Assembly: GCF_001678905.1 (NCBI RefSeq)
Contig: NZ_CP012117.1
Span: 496,001-560,000, forward strand
Source of the DNA: Dermabacter vaginalis
GTDB taxonomy: Bacteria > Actinomycetota > Actinomycetes > Actinomycetales > Dermabacteraceae
DNA: 64,000 bases
Direction of reading: 5' to 3'
Position 1 is the first letter of the stretch; each line of letters starts with the position of its first letter. Position numbers and translations under genes: made by a program. The notes below the pieces were generated by a model. That model searched no databases and had not been told where the DNA came from. It saw only the letters and a list, made by a program, of their open reading frames with translations. Shown in pieces: positions 26,020 through 34,782 of this stretch.

Positions 26020-27408
26020 ATGAGTACTCCTTACGGCAACGATCCCGTCAACAACCCCCAGGGCTACCCAAAGCCCGAGAACCCCGAGAATCCGCCGAGC
26101 GTCGAGAACGCCCAGCAGGAGCAGCCATCGGCGCCGAATTGGCAGGCGCAGGAAGCGCTCGCCCCTTCGCACGACGAGTCCGCCGCTGCGACGCCCGAGG
26201 GCGGCGTTGTGCACGAGGTTGGACCGTTCGCCTCGCAGAATGCTGAGGCTGAGGGAGACCGAAAGTCCCCTGAAGCTTTGCAGAATCCCGAAGCGACTTC
26301 GCACGATAGTGGCGTGCAGTCGTACGGTTCGACGTTCCAGCCGGCTCAGTACGGTAAAGCAGAGGAATCGGCTCCCGCGGCACCGACCTACGGCGCGCCG
26401 GAGCAGAGCACTTCCCAGAGTGACTCGGCAGGAAGCGACGCCCCGCAGAACGACCGCGCTCAAAGCGAACCTGCGCACGTCGAGCAGCCTGAGCAGGCTG
26501 AGCAGCCTCGCGAAGAGGCCACGCAATACGGCGCATACGGTGCGCCTTCATTCAGCGGCGAACAGAATGTTGCTCAGCAGTCGAATGAGCAGGCGCCGCA
26601 GAATGCCTCTTACGGCGCTCCCGGCCACGAAGGTGCAGCTCCCGAGGCTCAGAGCTACGGCGCTCCCAGTTACGGTGCCCCGAGCTACGGTTCCTCGAAT
26701 GAGGCCCCGGGTTACGGCACCGCGAGCGGCGCCCCCAGCTACGGCTCCTCGAACGAGGCGCAGGGTTACGGCACCGCGAGCGGAGCCCCCAGCTACGGCT
26801 CGTCGAACGAGGCGCAGGGCTACGGTCAGAATTATGGCCAGCAGAGCTACGGAGAACAGACCCAGCAGCAGAGCTACGGTCAAGAGTACGGTCAGGGCTA
26901 CGGCGGGTCGAGCTACGGCCAGCAGGGTCAGCAGGCCCCGCAGGGCGGCTACAGTGCGATGAATTCCGGCCCTCACCAGTCTGCCCCGCAGGGTGGCTAC
27001 AGCGCGCAAAATTCGAGTGCCAACCCGTTCGCGCAGAGCGCCCCAAGCGCACAGAGCGCCTACTCTGCCCAGAGTGCGAACAACGGCTACGCGACCCCCG
27101 CGAGCTACAACCAGCCGCAGGCGCCTGCCGTTGACACTGCCCCGAAGAAGAGCGGCACCGTGCTTGCCATCATCGGCATCGTGCTCGCCCTCATCGGCAT
27201 CGGCCTTACGTTCGTGCCGATCATGCTCGTCTACGCGCTCTCGATCCCGCTCGGCATCGTGGGTCTCGTGCTCGGTATCTGGGGCGCGGCACGCGGCTTC
27301 AAGGGCGGAAGCGGCAAGGTAATTGGCATCATTGCTGCCGTGCTTTCGGTGATTTCGATTCTGATCGGCATCGTCTCGATCATCATTGGCCTCATCGCCA
27401 TGCTGTAG
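26020..27408 (+). CDS. Prion-like Q/G/Y/S-rich membrane-anchored protein with DUF4190-like C-terminus
   Basis: A 462-residue protein in two parts. Residues 1-~375 are low-complexity, first acidic and Q/E/A-rich, then dominated by SYG, YGAP and YGQ units, including an 18-residue repeat (YGTASGAPSYGSSNEAQG) present two to three times and a stretch like SYGQEYGQGYGGSSYGQQGQ. Residues ~380-462 form three hydrophobic helices with GLVLGIWGAARGFKGGSGKVIG between, resembling DUF4190-type membrane domains. Proteins of this architecture are common in Actinobacteria, but the tyrosine/glutamine repeats are unusually similar in composition to FET-family prion-like domains. The function is unknown. Confidence 0.75.
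   Translation: MSTPYGNDPVNNPQGYPKPENPENPPSVENAQQEQPSAPNWQAQEALAPSHDESAAATPEGGVVHEVGPFASQNAEAEGDRKSPEALQNPEATSHDSGVQSYGSTFQPAQYGKAEESAPAAPTYGAPEQSTSQSDSAGSDAPQNDRAQSEPAHVEQPEQAEQPREEATQYGAYGAPSFSGEQNVAQQSNEQAPQNASYGAPGHEGAAPEAQSYGAPSYGAPSYGSSNEAPGYGTASGAPSYGSSNEAQGYGTASGAPSYGSSNEAQGYGQNYGQQSYGEQTQQQSYGQEYGQGYGGSSYGQQGQQAPQGGYSAMNSGPHQSAPQGGYSAQNSSANPFAQSAPSAQSAYSAQSANNGYATPASYNQPQAPAVDTAPKKSGTVLAIIGIVLALIGIGLTFVPIMLVYALSIPLGIVGLVLGIWGAARGFKGGSGKVIGIIAAVLSVISILIGIVSIIIGLIAML
26682..26820 (+). repeat. In-frame 54-base tandem repeat in the low-complexity gene
   Basis: Units of 54 bases encode (Y)GTASGAPSYGSSNEAQG with few changes (one P for Q, a few silent differences). The near-identity of the units points to recent duplication. 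Confidence 0.75.
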
Positions 27409-27432
27409 CGATCAGCTCAACATTCACGCGAC

Positions 27433-27476
27433 ATCGCCCCGTGCCTGCTCTGTTGAGGAGCATGGTGCGGGGCGAT
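27433..27476 (+). terminator. Hairpin after the low-complexity protein gene
   Basis: ATCGCCCC pairs with GGGGCGAT and an inner GCTC/GAGC stem. No clear T-run follows, so it is a stem-loop with possible terminator function. Confidence 0.5.
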
Positions 27477-27537
27477 TCTCGTGCCGTCGCTCAACGAAAT
27501 CTTGTGACGCGCCATACCTTTTTGTGTGTGCGGCGAT

Positions 27538-27543
27538 TATGAT
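27538..27543 (+). promoter_or_regulatory. Candidate -10 box for leaderless mRNA
   Basis: TATGAT, then GGCCGC, then ATG 27550. Confidence 0.45.
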
Positions 27544-27549
27544 GGCCGC

Positions 27550-28230
27550 ATGAGCGCACCGCCACTCGAACCTGGCATGAGCCAGCAGCCCCCAAAACCC
27601 CCGCGAAATCCTGCTCTCACCGGACTACTGATTGGCGGCAATCTCATGGTGAGTGTCGCGATTCTCGCGGTTCTCGGCGTGTTCGCCTATGTTCTTTTCA
27701 CGAGCCAGGGGGCGAGTGCCGAAGCCGGTAGCGAGGAAACACCCGAAACGGCAGCGATCACGCCCTCACCTAGTCCCACCGGGATGCAGTACGGCATCAC
27801 GCTTGGCGGAGGTGACGAGGAAATCTACCCGCCACCGCCACCGCCCGCGCCCCTTCAGCAAGGCACGCCCGGAACTCCGGTCGATGCTGGCAAGGTGACC
27901 GTGACGGTCGTGGACAACGGCTTCCACCCTGAACAGCCTACAGATGCGGGACCCTCCCAGTGCATCACCGTGGAAATCACCTCGAAGAGCAACGAGGGTG
28001 ATGCGAACGCGGCGATGTTTTGGCTGACAAGCAGCACGCACCAGGGGGTGCGTTCGCGCCCCATGATCGTGCCGGGCCAACTCATCCCCGAGATTTTGCA
28101 AGAAGGCGAGTCGACATCCGGTTTCGTGTGCTTTCCCGATGAGGTCATGGGGCAGGGCGAAAAGATTCTCACCTTTACCAACGACGACGAGGACGTCGTG
28201 GAACACAACGTGCAGTGGCGATTGCCGTGA
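27550..28230 (+). CDS. Membrane-anchored extracytoplasmic protein of unknown function
   Basis: A 226-residue protein with a short cytoplasmic N-terminus, one membrane helix (about residues 23-50), a Pro/Ser/Glu-rich linker with a PPPPPPA run, and a C-terminal globular region of ~100 residues with two cysteines (PSQCITVEI and SGFVCFPDE) that may form a disulfide. It shows VTVTVVDNGFHPEQ and EHNVQWRLP, a beta-rich look. ATG 27550 is preferred to the upstream GTG because TATGAT lies six bases before it. The next gene overlaps its stop. Confidence 0.65.
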   Translation: MSAPPLEPGMSQQPPKPPRNPALTGLLIGGNLMVSVAILAVLGVFAYVLFTSQGASAEAGSEETPETAAITPSPSPTGMQYGITLGGGDEEIYPPPPPPAPLQQGTPGTPVDAGKVTVTVVDNGFHPEQPTDAGPSQCITVEITSKSNEGDANAAMFWLTSSTHQGVRSRPMIVPGQLIPEILQEGESTSGFVCFPDEVMGQGEKILTFTNDDEDVVEHNVQWRLP

Positions 28231-28583
28231 ACAGCACACAACACGAGTCGCCCTTAGAAGCGAGAGGGGGTAGTGCCACGACCGTGCCCGAGCCCGCATC
28301 CCCTCGCGCCACGACCCGGACGCTCGTCTTTGGAATCGTCGCGATCATCTTCGCAATCATCGGTGGCGCCTTTGGAATTCTCAAGGGCATGGCCCTCATC
28401 AGCATTGGCGTCGCGCTGTCGCTTCTGGGGCTCGTGCTTGCGGCATGGGCTCTCGTGCTTGCCGTTCGGCGCGCGTCCAAAGGCGGAATGGTTGTTGGTG
28501 CCATCGCGGCAACCGGATCGTTCTTTGCTCTCACCGCGGGAGCCCTGACGCTGATCTCGAGGATCATCACTAAGGATGTTTGA
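28227..28583 (+). CDS. Three-helix membrane protein
   Basis: A 118-residue protein: a ~30-residue polar N-terminus, then three hydrophobic helices (about 32-55, 60-80 and 88-112) rich in Gly, Ala, Ile and Leu. GTG 28227 overlaps the preceding stop (GTGA), indicating coupling; GTG 28215 is an alternative. It resembles small DUF4190-like proteins. The function is unknown. Confidence 0.6.
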   Translation: MNSTQHESPLEARGGSATTVPEPASPRATTRTLVFGIVAIIFAIIGGAFGILKGMALISIGVALSLLGLVLAAWALVLAVRRASKGGMVVGAIAATGSFFALTAGALTLISRIITKDV

Positions 28584-28642
28584 GCTCGCACCGCGCTTCG
28601 CTCGGCTTTTTGGCAGGGGGAGAGCGCTTACACGAAGGTGAG

Positions 28643-28669
28643 TCCGACGCTTGCGAGGCAAACGTCGGA
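28643..28669. repeat. Inverted repeat upstream of the DtxR-type regulator
   Basis: TCCGACG (28643-28649) and CGTCGGA (28663-28669) form a perfect 7-bp stem about 70 bases before the regulator start. It could be the end of the upstream operon or a binding site. Confidence 0.35.
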
Positions 28670-28738
28670 GAGGGACTTATAGAATCGAGCAGCGCCACCC
28701 ACACCCGCGCGCCCCCTGTACCCACTCGAAGGAGCACC

Positions 28739-29467
28739 GTGACTGACCTGATCGACACGACGGAGATGTACCTCAAAACGGTGTTTGAACTCCTCGAACT
28801 CGGGATTACACCGATGCGGGCACGGATCGCGGAGCGCCTTCACCAATCGGGCCCCACTGTTTCGCAAACGGTCGCGCGGATGGAACGCGATGGGCTGCTC
28901 TTTCTTGACGATGCGCGCGTGATCCACCTCAGCCTCGAAGGTGAACGAATCGCTACGGGGGTCATGCGTAAGCATCGACTTGCCGAGCGCCATTTGATCG
29001 ACGTCATTGGGCTCGAGTATTCGAAGGTGCACGAGGAGGCGTGCCGATGGGAACACGTCATGAGCCTCGACGTGGAGCGGAAGATCGCCTCTCTTTTGAA
29101 GCCCCCGTACCGTGATCCGTACGGCAACCCGATCCCGGGCCTCGCCGAATTGGGCTGCGGGCTCGAAGACATCCACCCCGGGGTGGCCGAGGGCGTCAAT
29201 GGCTCGAATGTTCGGCAAAGTGCGGGTCAAAGGCTTGTGGACTGTGACCTGAGCGGGGGAGAGCGCCGCGTAAGAGTCGCCTCGATCGGTGAGGTCATTC
29301 AATCGGACGTGACGTTCTTGGCGGATTTGGAGAACCATGGGATAGTTCCCGGCGCTGACGTGCGTGTTTATGCCGACGCGGACGCGATCGTTCTCGAAGC
29401 GGTCGCGGGGGAGTCGATCTCGCTCACGCCTTCTGATGCGGGACACATTGGGGTCGATTTAGTGTGA
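28739..29467 (+). CDS. ideR: DtxR/IdeR-family metal-dependent repressor
   Basis: A 242-residue iron-type metalloregulator. GTG 28739 (GAAGGAG just upstream) gives the family start VTDLIDTTEMYLKTVFELLE. The winged helix contains MRARIAERLHQSGPTVSQTVARMERDGLL. The dimerisation/metal domain has RKHRLAERHLIDVIGLEYSKVHEEACRWEHVMS, with the C-x-x-E-H cluster of the activating metal site. An SH3-like FeoA domain follows (VRVASIGEVIQSDVTFLADL). The Fe(II)-dependent form (IdeR/DtxR) is more likely than the Mn form because of Cys in that cluster. A terminator follows. Confidence 0.9.
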   Translation: MTDLIDTTEMYLKTVFELLELGITPMRARIAERLHQSGPTVSQTVARMERDGLLFLDDARVIHLSLEGERIATGVMRKHRLAERHLIDVIGLEYSKVHEEACRWEHVMSLDVERKIASLLKPPYRDPYGNPIPGLAELGCGLEDIHPGVAEGVNGSNVRQSAGQRLVDCDLSGGERRVRVASIGEVIQSDVTFLADLENHGIVPGADVRVYADADAIVLEAVAGESISLTPSDAGHIGVDLV

Positions 29468-29509
29468 CCTCACCCGGTCTAGGTAAAGGGTAGTCAAAGA
29501 CTTGTCACA

Positions 29510-29541
29510 GCCTCCGTCAGATCTCTCTGGCGGAGGCTTTT
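29510..29541 (+). terminator. Rho-independent terminator after ideR
   Basis: GCCTCCGTCAG pairs with CTGGCGGAGGC (one G-T pair) around a six-base loop, followed by TTTT. Confidence 0.85.
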
Positions 29542-29558
29542 CATTCCGTAGAGTTTTA

Positions 29559-29648
29559 CTCGGTTGCGGATGACCCGCGCCCCCGCTCCCGGATTTTCAC
29601 TCCTGCTCCGGGAAGCCCGAAAGCTTAGGCAGGAGCCGCAAGGCCGAG
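29559..29648 (+). ncRNA. Candidate structured leader RNA upstream of the NlpC/P60 gene
   Basis: CTCGGTTGCGG (29559-29569) pairs with CCGCAAGGCCGAG (29636-29648), leaving only a two-base bulge, and closes a domain that holds further stems (CCCGGA with TCCGGG; CTCCTGC with GCAGGAG, which compete). Wall hydrolase genes in Actinobacteria are often under c-di-AMP riboswitches, but the conserved ydaO segments are not visible here, so the class is open. Confidence 0.45.
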
Positions 29649-29666
29649 AACATGGAAGGTCCCCAA

Positions 29667-30569
29667 GTGTCGAATCGTTCCGCGAAGACCCATCGCCGCC
29701 AGATGCGCCCCGTCACGCCCGTGGCCCGCGCAACCCGTGGCACCGCTGGCGTTGCTTTCGCTGCGACCTTCGTTCTCACCGGCACCACCGGCGCTCTCGC
29801 CGACGGCACTACCCAGGCCGATGCGGCTGCGGAGTCGGCGAACATTATCGCGCCCGTCACCGCCCCCGCCGTGACCATCCCGGCCGCGCAGAAGCACGAT
29901 GATGCCGCCTTTGGTGTATTCTCTGCCGAAGCTGCGACTCTCAAGCCCAAGGCGCCCGTTGTTGCGGTCGAAGAAGCAGACAGCCACGACGCGGACGCGG
30001 AGGAGAACACTCGCGACGAAGACTCGCGCAACCGTGAAGATGAGCGCTCGAACCGCGATGAGGAGCGCTCGAACCGCGATGAGGGGCGCTCGAACCGCGA
30101 TGAGGAGCGCTCGAACCGGAACAACGAGCGTTCGAACCGCGATGATCGTAATCAAGACGAGCAAGATTCGCGCGCCCAGGACGAGGGCGAGACGCACGAT
30201 GAGGAGACCGAAGAGGCTGCAAGCCCCGCGGTCGCAGGCAGCTCGATCTTCGCCACCGCGAAGAGTGGCATTGGCGTTCGCTACGTGTTTGGCGGCAGCT
30301 CGCGCTCCGGCTGGGACTGCTCGGGCTTCACTTCATGGGTGTACCGCCAGCACGGCATCAACCTTCCGCACAGCGCGGGCGCTCAGGCTCGCATGGGTAA
30401 GCGCATCTCGAAGTCGCAGGCCCGCCCAGGCGATCTCGTGTATTACCCCGGCCACGTGGGCATCTACGCCGGTAACGGCATGATTCTCGACGCGGGAAAC
30501 TCGCGTAAAGACACAAGCCTCCGCAAGATGTGGAAGGCTAACTGGTCGTACCACCGCATCGTTGACTGA
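29667..30569 (+). CDS. Secreted NlpC/P60 peptidoglycan hydrolase with charged heptad linker
   Basis: A 300-residue exported cell-wall endopeptidase. The start is taken at GTG 29667 with GGAAGG 7 bases upstream; ATG 29652 is the alternative. The basic N-terminus and hydrophobic GTAGVAFAATFVLTGTTGALA form a signal peptide. The middle (~95-175) is an acidic/basic linker built from near-identical heptads SNRDEER. The C-terminal ~110 residues are an NlpC/P60 domain with GWDCSGFTSWVYR (catalytic Cys), PGHVGIYAG (His) and a following polar residue (Asn in DAGNSR). Substrate bonds are presumably D-Glu/mDAP or Lys stem-peptide linkages. Confidence 0.88.
   Translation: MSNRSAKTHRRQMRPVTPVARATRGTAGVAFAATFVLTGTTGALADGTTQADAAAESANIIAPVTAPAVTIPAAQKHDDAAFGVFSAEAATLKPKAPVVAVEEADSHDADAEENTRDEDSRNREDERSNRDEERSNRDEGRSNRDEERSNRNNERSNRDDRNQDEQDSRAQDEGETHDEETEEAASPAVAGSSIFATAKSGIGVRYVFGGSSRSGWDCSGFTSWVYRQHGINLPHSAGAQARMGKRISKSQARPGDLVYYPGHVGIYAGNGMILDAGNSRKDTSLRKMWKANWSYHRIVD
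30031..30147 (+). repeat. 21-base in-frame tandem repeat
   Basis: Five to six copies of a 21-base unit around GAGCGCTCGAACCGCGATGA encode the heptad SNRDEER; the last copies are diverged (NNERSNR). Confidence 0.8.
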
Positions 30570-30588
30570 CCCTCATTCTTTCGAGGCG

Positions 30589-30620
30589 GCCATCTCGGTT
30601 CATTCCGAGGTGGCTTCCTT
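30589..30620 (+). terminator. Terminator after the NlpC/P60 gene
   Basis: GCCATCTCGG pairs with CCGAGGTGGC around TTCATT, followed by TTCCTT. Confidence 0.75.
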
Positions 30621-30644
30621 ATTTAACCGCCGACCGCGTTTCGG

Positions 30645-30650
30645 TAGGGT
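30645..30650 (+). promoter_or_regulatory. Candidate -10 box for leaderless mRNA
   Basis: TAGGGT, then GAGGCT, then ATG 30657. Confidence 0.4.
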
Positions 30651-30656
30651 GAGGCT

Positions 30657-31538
30657 ATGACTATCGTGCGTGAAATCGGGGCCGTGCTCCTCGTGCTTAT
30701 TTCGTTTGTGGCCACGACCGTGAGCGTTCCCGCGGCGTGGGTACGCGACCGCATTGTCGATAGGGACGGCTTCTTATCGCTCACGAGCCCCCTCGCGCAT
30801 GACCTCGATCTGCAAAAGGACCTCGCGAACGAGGCGATGAACCAGGTTGGTGCAGGGCTTCCCATTCCCGCGGGCCTGCGCTCTACGGTTCAGGACACGA
30901 TTCTGAGTCAAATCGGGGTCGTGACAGAGACTGAAGCCTACGGGCACATGTGGACCGGAACGATGGGGGACATGCACGATCAGCTCACGAGCGGCGCCAC
31001 GACCGTGACGGTGCACGCCGACCTCACTCCCGTGTGGGATGCCCTCCTTGCCCCCGTGCAGTCTATTCTCCCGTTCGATCTCCCCGATGTAGGGCCAACG
31101 GTCGTGACCCTGGGAACATTCGATTCCGGTTGGTTCGAGGTCCTGGAGGCCTGCGCAGTGAACGCCACGCTCTTAACGGTTGTGGGAGTCGCTGCTGGTC
31201 TAGGCGCCCTGGCTATCTCGAACGTGCGGCTGCGCACACTCGTGCTTCTTGGTATCGCGGTAGTTCTCTCGGCGCTCACGTGGATAGCCGTTCTCTACAG
31301 CAACAGTCTTTGGGCGCCCGAATCTCTCACCGGGTCTACCGTTGGTGGGCCGCTGGTGCAGCGCGTGCTCGATGCGGCCGCGCACGACGTTTTCGTGCCG
31401 GCTGTTATGTGCGCACTCACTGGGCTTGGACTCATCATCGTGGCCGTCACGGGCATGTCGATTGTCGCGGCGCGGCGAGCTTCTGCCCGGCAACAGGTGG
31501 TAGCGCCCGCGCATATCGGATACCCCGAGCGCTGGTAA
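30657..31538 (+). CDS. Integral membrane protein with large extracytoplasmic loop
   Basis: A 293-residue protein: one N-terminal helix (about residues 5-28), a ~140-residue polar loop, and three C-terminal helices (about 165-190, 193-212 and 240-268). The loop contains DRDGFLSLTSPLAHDLDLQKDLANEAM, a pattern seen in actinobacterial membrane proteins of unknown function. A C-terminal basic tail follows. It ends near a weak CCCC-GACCT-GGGG hairpin (31577-31592). Confidence 0.65.
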   Translation: MTIVREIGAVLLVLISFVATTVSVPAAWVRDRIVDRDGFLSLTSPLAHDLDLQKDLANEAMNQVGAGLPIPAGLRSTVQDTILSQIGVVTETEAYGHMWTGTMGDMHDQLTSGATTVTVHADLTPVWDALLAPVQSILPFDLPDVGPTVVTLGTFDSGWFEVLEACAVNATLLTVVGVAAGLGALAISNVRLRTLVLLGIAVVLSALTWIAVLYSNSLWAPESLTGSTVGGPLVQRVLDAAAHDVFVPAVMCALTGLGLIIVAVTGMSIVAARRASARQQVVAPAHIGYPERW

Positions 31539-31711
31539 AAATGCTCGCCTCTGGGCCTGTACTCTCGCGCACATAGCCCCTGACCTGGGGTTTATAAGGA
31601 CTTAGGGGCAGCGCTCGTCCATGTGACGAACGATACGGTAGAAGCACCGGAACCGCTCCCAGCGGTGAGGGTGCCGGCCAGTTGCCCCGATACCGCCAAT
31701 GGAGGCGTGTG

Positions 31712-33118
31712 ATGTCTACAGGTGCACTCGTTGCCGTGTTGCTTGCGGCGATTGCTCTGATCGTTGTTCTTATCGTCAAATTTAAGATGCACGGTTCGCT
31801 TGCGCTTGTGATCGCGGCTCTCGCGGTGGCGCTCGTGACTGGCGTGAAGCTTTCCGACATTGCCGATGTGATCGAGGGCGGTGTGGGAGGCACGCTTGGC
31901 TTCCTTGTACTCATCATCGGTTTTGGTGCGGTGCTCGGCAAGATGCTCGAAGTGACCGGAGGCGCAGAGCGCCTCGCGACGTCGCTTGTGCAGGCTTTCG
32001 GTGAGAAGCGAGCACCGCTTGCCATGGCGGTTCTGGGGCTTCTCGCTGGCATTCCGGTGTTCGTCGAAGTGGGCTTCGTGCTGCTCGTGCCGCTCGTATT
32101 CGTGGTGGCGAAGAAAGCGGGAATCTCGCGCGTCATCGTGGGTGTTCCCCTCGCGATCTCACTTATGACGGTGCACTGTATTCTTCCGCCTCACCCGGCG
32201 GCAACGGCAATCGCGGGTACTCTCGGGGCAGACGTGGGTATGGTCATTATGCTCGGCCTCGTGGTGGCGACTGCCTCGGCGCTCGTTGCGGGCCCGATCT
32301 TCGCGCGGTTCGTGCTTCCCGCTCTCGACGTTCGTGCGACCGTTGCAAGTGGCCCCGGTGAGCCCACCATTCCCGGTAACGCTACTGGTGTCTCGTCGGC
32401 CGATGCGGCGGTTGTCGAATCGCGACTTACCGACGCAGAAGCGGAGCATTCGCTCCCGGGGTTCTGGATCACGCTCCTCACGATTCTTCTTCTGCTCATC
32501 ATCATGGTGGGCCGCACGGTGCTGCTGATCTTCATCGACGATTCTTCGACGCTCGGGGGAGTGGTCTCCTTCGTGGGGAACCCCATCACCGCGCTTCTCA
32601 TCTCGGTTCTCTTCTCGTATGTTTCCCTTGGCCTCAGCCGCGGCATGAAGCTCACGAGTATCTCGGAGATCACCGATTCGGCATTCGGTCCGATCGGTGG
32701 CGTACTCCTTATCATCGGTGCGGGAGGCGGCTTTAACGCGGTACTTGAAGCTTCGGGTATCGCGGAAGCTCTCGCGGATTCGCTCGGGCAGCTACCGGTG
32801 AGCCCCGTGATCGTCGCGTGGCTCGTTGCCCTCTTGCTGCACTTCGCCGTGGGCTCGGCAACCGTCGCCATGATCAGTGCCGCAGGCATTGTGCTCCCTA
32901 TGCTTGCCGCGAACCCCGATCTTTCCCCGGAAATTCTTGCGCTCGCGATCGGCGCCGGCGCGATTGGCCTCACCCAGGTCACCGATTCACTGTTCTGGAT
33001 GTACAAGGAGTACATGCAGATCAGCGTCGCTGATGCTTTCAAGACCCTCACGCTCGGGACGACGATCAGCTCGGTCGTCGCTCTAGGGGCGGTTCTGGCC
33101 CTCAGCATTCCCTTCTAA
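31712..33118 (+). CDS. dsdX: GntP-family permease, probably a D-serine transporter
   Basis: A 468-residue, ~12-13-helix carrier of the gluconate/GntP family. Characteristic segments are [58 protein letters not shown] and [19 protein letters not shown] six bases before ATG 31712 fixes the start. The family includes gluconate and D-serine (DsdX) transporters; the next gene, 49 bases on, is D-serine ammonia-lyase, so D-serine is the likely substrate. Proton symport is expected. Confidence 0.82.
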   Translation: MSTGALVAVLLAAIALIVVLIVKFKMHGSLALVIAALAVALVTGVKLSDIADVIEGGVGGTLGFLVLIIGFGAVLGKMLEVTGGAERLATSLVQAFGEKRAPLAMAVLGLLAGIPVFVEVGFVLLVPLVFVVAKKAGISRVIVGVPLAISLMTVHCILPPHPAATAIAGTLGADVGMVIMLGLVVATASALVAGPIFARFVLPALDVRATVASGPGEPTIPGNATGVSSADAAVVESRLTDAEAEHSLPGFWITLLTILLLLIIMVGRTVLLIFIDDSSTLGGVVSFVGNPITALLISVLFSYVSLGLSRGMKLTSISEITDSAFGPIGGVLLIIGAGGGFNAVLEASGIAEALADSLGQLPVSPVIVAWLVALLLHFAVGSATVAMISAAGIVLPMLAANPDLSPEILALAIGAGAIGLTQVTDSLFWMYKEYMQISVADAFKTLTLGTTISSVVALGAVLALSIPF

Positions 33119-33167
33119 TCCTCGCGAGACAACTGTCCATAAGACCGAACTGTTCAAGGAGACAGAT

Positions 33168-34538
33168 ATGACTGACATGACTGATATGACTGACACGATT
33201 GCCGGGCGCACACGCGCTGCCTGGATCGACGAGTTCCCGCTCATTAGCGAGTTGGCCGCGATGCGCGAGCTTTCGTGGTTCAATCCGGAAATCGCAGGGA
33301 CCGCGGAGGAGGGGATCGCCGACGTGGGCCTGACCGAGGCGGATATCCGCGATGCCTCAGCCCGGCTCAAGCGCTTCGCGCCCTACATCCGCTCGGTGTT
33401 TCCCGAAACTTCGGTGTCGGCGGGCATTATCGAATCCCCGATTGCCGCGGTCCCGAACCTTGCCTCCGTGATCGGTGAGCGCAAGGGCGTGCAGATGCCC
33501 GGTTCTATGTGGGCGAAGCTCGATTCGCACCTCCCGATTTCTGGCTCGATCAAGGCGCGTGGCGGCATCTACGAGGTGCTCAAGCACGCCGAAGAGATCG
33601 CCCTCAAACATGAGCTCATCACGCTCGACAGCGACTACAGCGTGCTTGATTCTGATGAGGCACGCGAGGTGTTCGGCCGCTACCGCGTGGCGGTTGGTTC
33701 TACCGGCAACCTCGGCCTGTCGATCGGGATCATGAGCGCGAAACTTGGTTTCAAAGCAAGTGTGCACATGTCTTCCGACGCTCGCCAGTGGAAGAAGGAC
33801 CGCCTTCGCTCGCACGGCGTTGAGGTCGTGGAGTACGAATCGGATTATTCGATTGCTGTGGCGGCAGGTCGCAAGCAGGCGGAAAGTGACGAAACGATTT
33901 ACTTCGTTGACGATGAGAATTCCAAGAGCTTGTTCCTCGGCTACGCGGTGTCGGGTCATCGGCTCGCGGGGCAGCTACAGGCGATGGAGGTGCAAGTCGA
34001 CGCTGACCATCCGCTGTTCGTGTACCTCCCCTGTGGGGTGGGCGGCGGCCCCGGTGGTGTCGCTTTTGGCCTCAAGGTCGAGTTCGGAGATGCTGTGCGC
34101 TGTATCTTCACCGAGCCCACGCACTGCCCGTCAATGCTGCTGGGTGTGCACACGGGTGCGCACGAGGCGCTCGCCGTGCAGGACTTCGGGATTGACAACG
34201 TCACAGCGGCTGATGGCCTCGCGTGCGGCCGCCCTTCTGGTTTTGTGGGGCAGGCGATGGGGCGGCTTATCGACGGCTTCTATACGGTCGATGATGACGA
34301 GATGTACCGTCTCGTCGCTGAGGCAGACAGCGCCGAAGGGCTGAAGATGGAGCCGTCGAGCGCGACGAGCCTCCTTGGCCCCACGCACGTGTTGGCGAAT
34401 GCCGAGTACCGTGAGCGGATTGGTGTCGACGAGGAAAAGCTCGCGAACGCCACGCACCTGTCGTGGATCACAGGCGGCAACATGGTGCCCGAAGAGGAAA
34501 TGGCGAGCTACATCGAGAAGGGGAATTCTCTTCTGTAG
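33168..34538 (+). CDS. dsdA: D-serine ammonia-lyase
   Basis: A 456-residue PLP enzyme converting D-serine to pyruvate and ammonia. It carries the PLP lysine motif [33 protein letters not shown], the phosphate-binding [16 protein letters not shown], and [17 protein letters not shown]; length and layout match DsdA. AAGGAG lies 6 bases before ATG 33168. The first nine codons are three copies of a 9-base unit (MTDMTDMTD), giving three in-frame ATGs. No DsdC-like activator is adjacent. Confidence 0.93.
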   Translation: MTDMTDMTDTIAGRTRAAWIDEFPLISELAAMRELSWFNPEIAGTAEEGIADVGLTEADIRDASARLKRFAPYIRSVFPETSVSAGIIESPIAAVPNLASVIGERKGVQMPGSMWAKLDSHLPISGSIKARGGIYEVLKHAEEIALKHELITLDSDYSVLDSDEAREVFGRYRVAVGSTGNLGLSIGIMSAKLGFKASVHMSSDARQWKKDRLRSHGVEVVEYESDYSIAVAAGRKQAESDETIYFVDDENSKSLFLGYAVSGHRLAGQLQAMEVQVDADHPLFVYLPCGVGGGPGGVAFGLKVEFGDAVRCIFTEPTHCPSMLLGVHTGAHEALAVQDFGIDNVTAADGLACGRPSGFVGQAMGRLIDGFYTVDDDEMYRLVAEADSAEGLKMEPSSATSLLGPTHVLANAEYRERIGVDEEKLANATHLSWITGGNMVPEEEMASYIEKGNSLL

Positions 34539-34558
34539 CATGCGCGTCAACGCCTAAG

Positions 34559-34592
34559 GAAGCCCCGAGCGGATGCGCTCGGGGCTTCTTGC
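34559..34592 (+). terminator. Terminator after dsdA
   Basis: Perfect 13-bp stem GAAGCCCCGAGCG / CGCTCGGGGCTTC with loop GATG, followed by TTG. Confidence 0.88.
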
Positions 34593-34713
34593 TGCTCGAG
34601 GGACGTGAGCCGCCGGTTCCGGCCACAGGTTGTCATGCGGGGACGTGCGTCTGAATTATGGGTGAACAGGTGCTGACATTTCGTTTCCTGCCTTGAGGAA
34701 AAGTCACGCCATT

Positions 34714-34737
34714 GGTTTATTTAAATCGTCTTTAAAA
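34714..34737. promoter_or_regulatory. AT-rich candidate operator/promoter of the ROK gene
   Basis: A short AT-rich tract, TTTATTTAAATCGTCTTTAA, stands out in the high-GC context. It contains two TTTAAA palindromes spaced 5 bases apart, 50-70 bases before the ROK start, and is suited to autoregulation or to a promoter. Confidence 0.4.
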
Positions 34738-34782
34738 ACTCCTGGTGCGAACGCGGCAGGTGCGAATTCGAGGAGGGTAACC

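Noticed and set aside
29467-29660. ydaO-type c-di-AMP riboswitch before the NlpC/P60 gene
   Set aside because: Genomic context fits, but the conserved core segments of that class are not seen; kept only as a structured leader of unknown class.
31712-33118. Gluconate permease (gntP) call
   Set aside because: Family membership is right, but the neighbour is D-serine ammonia-lyase and there is no gluconate kinase, so D-serine is preferred.
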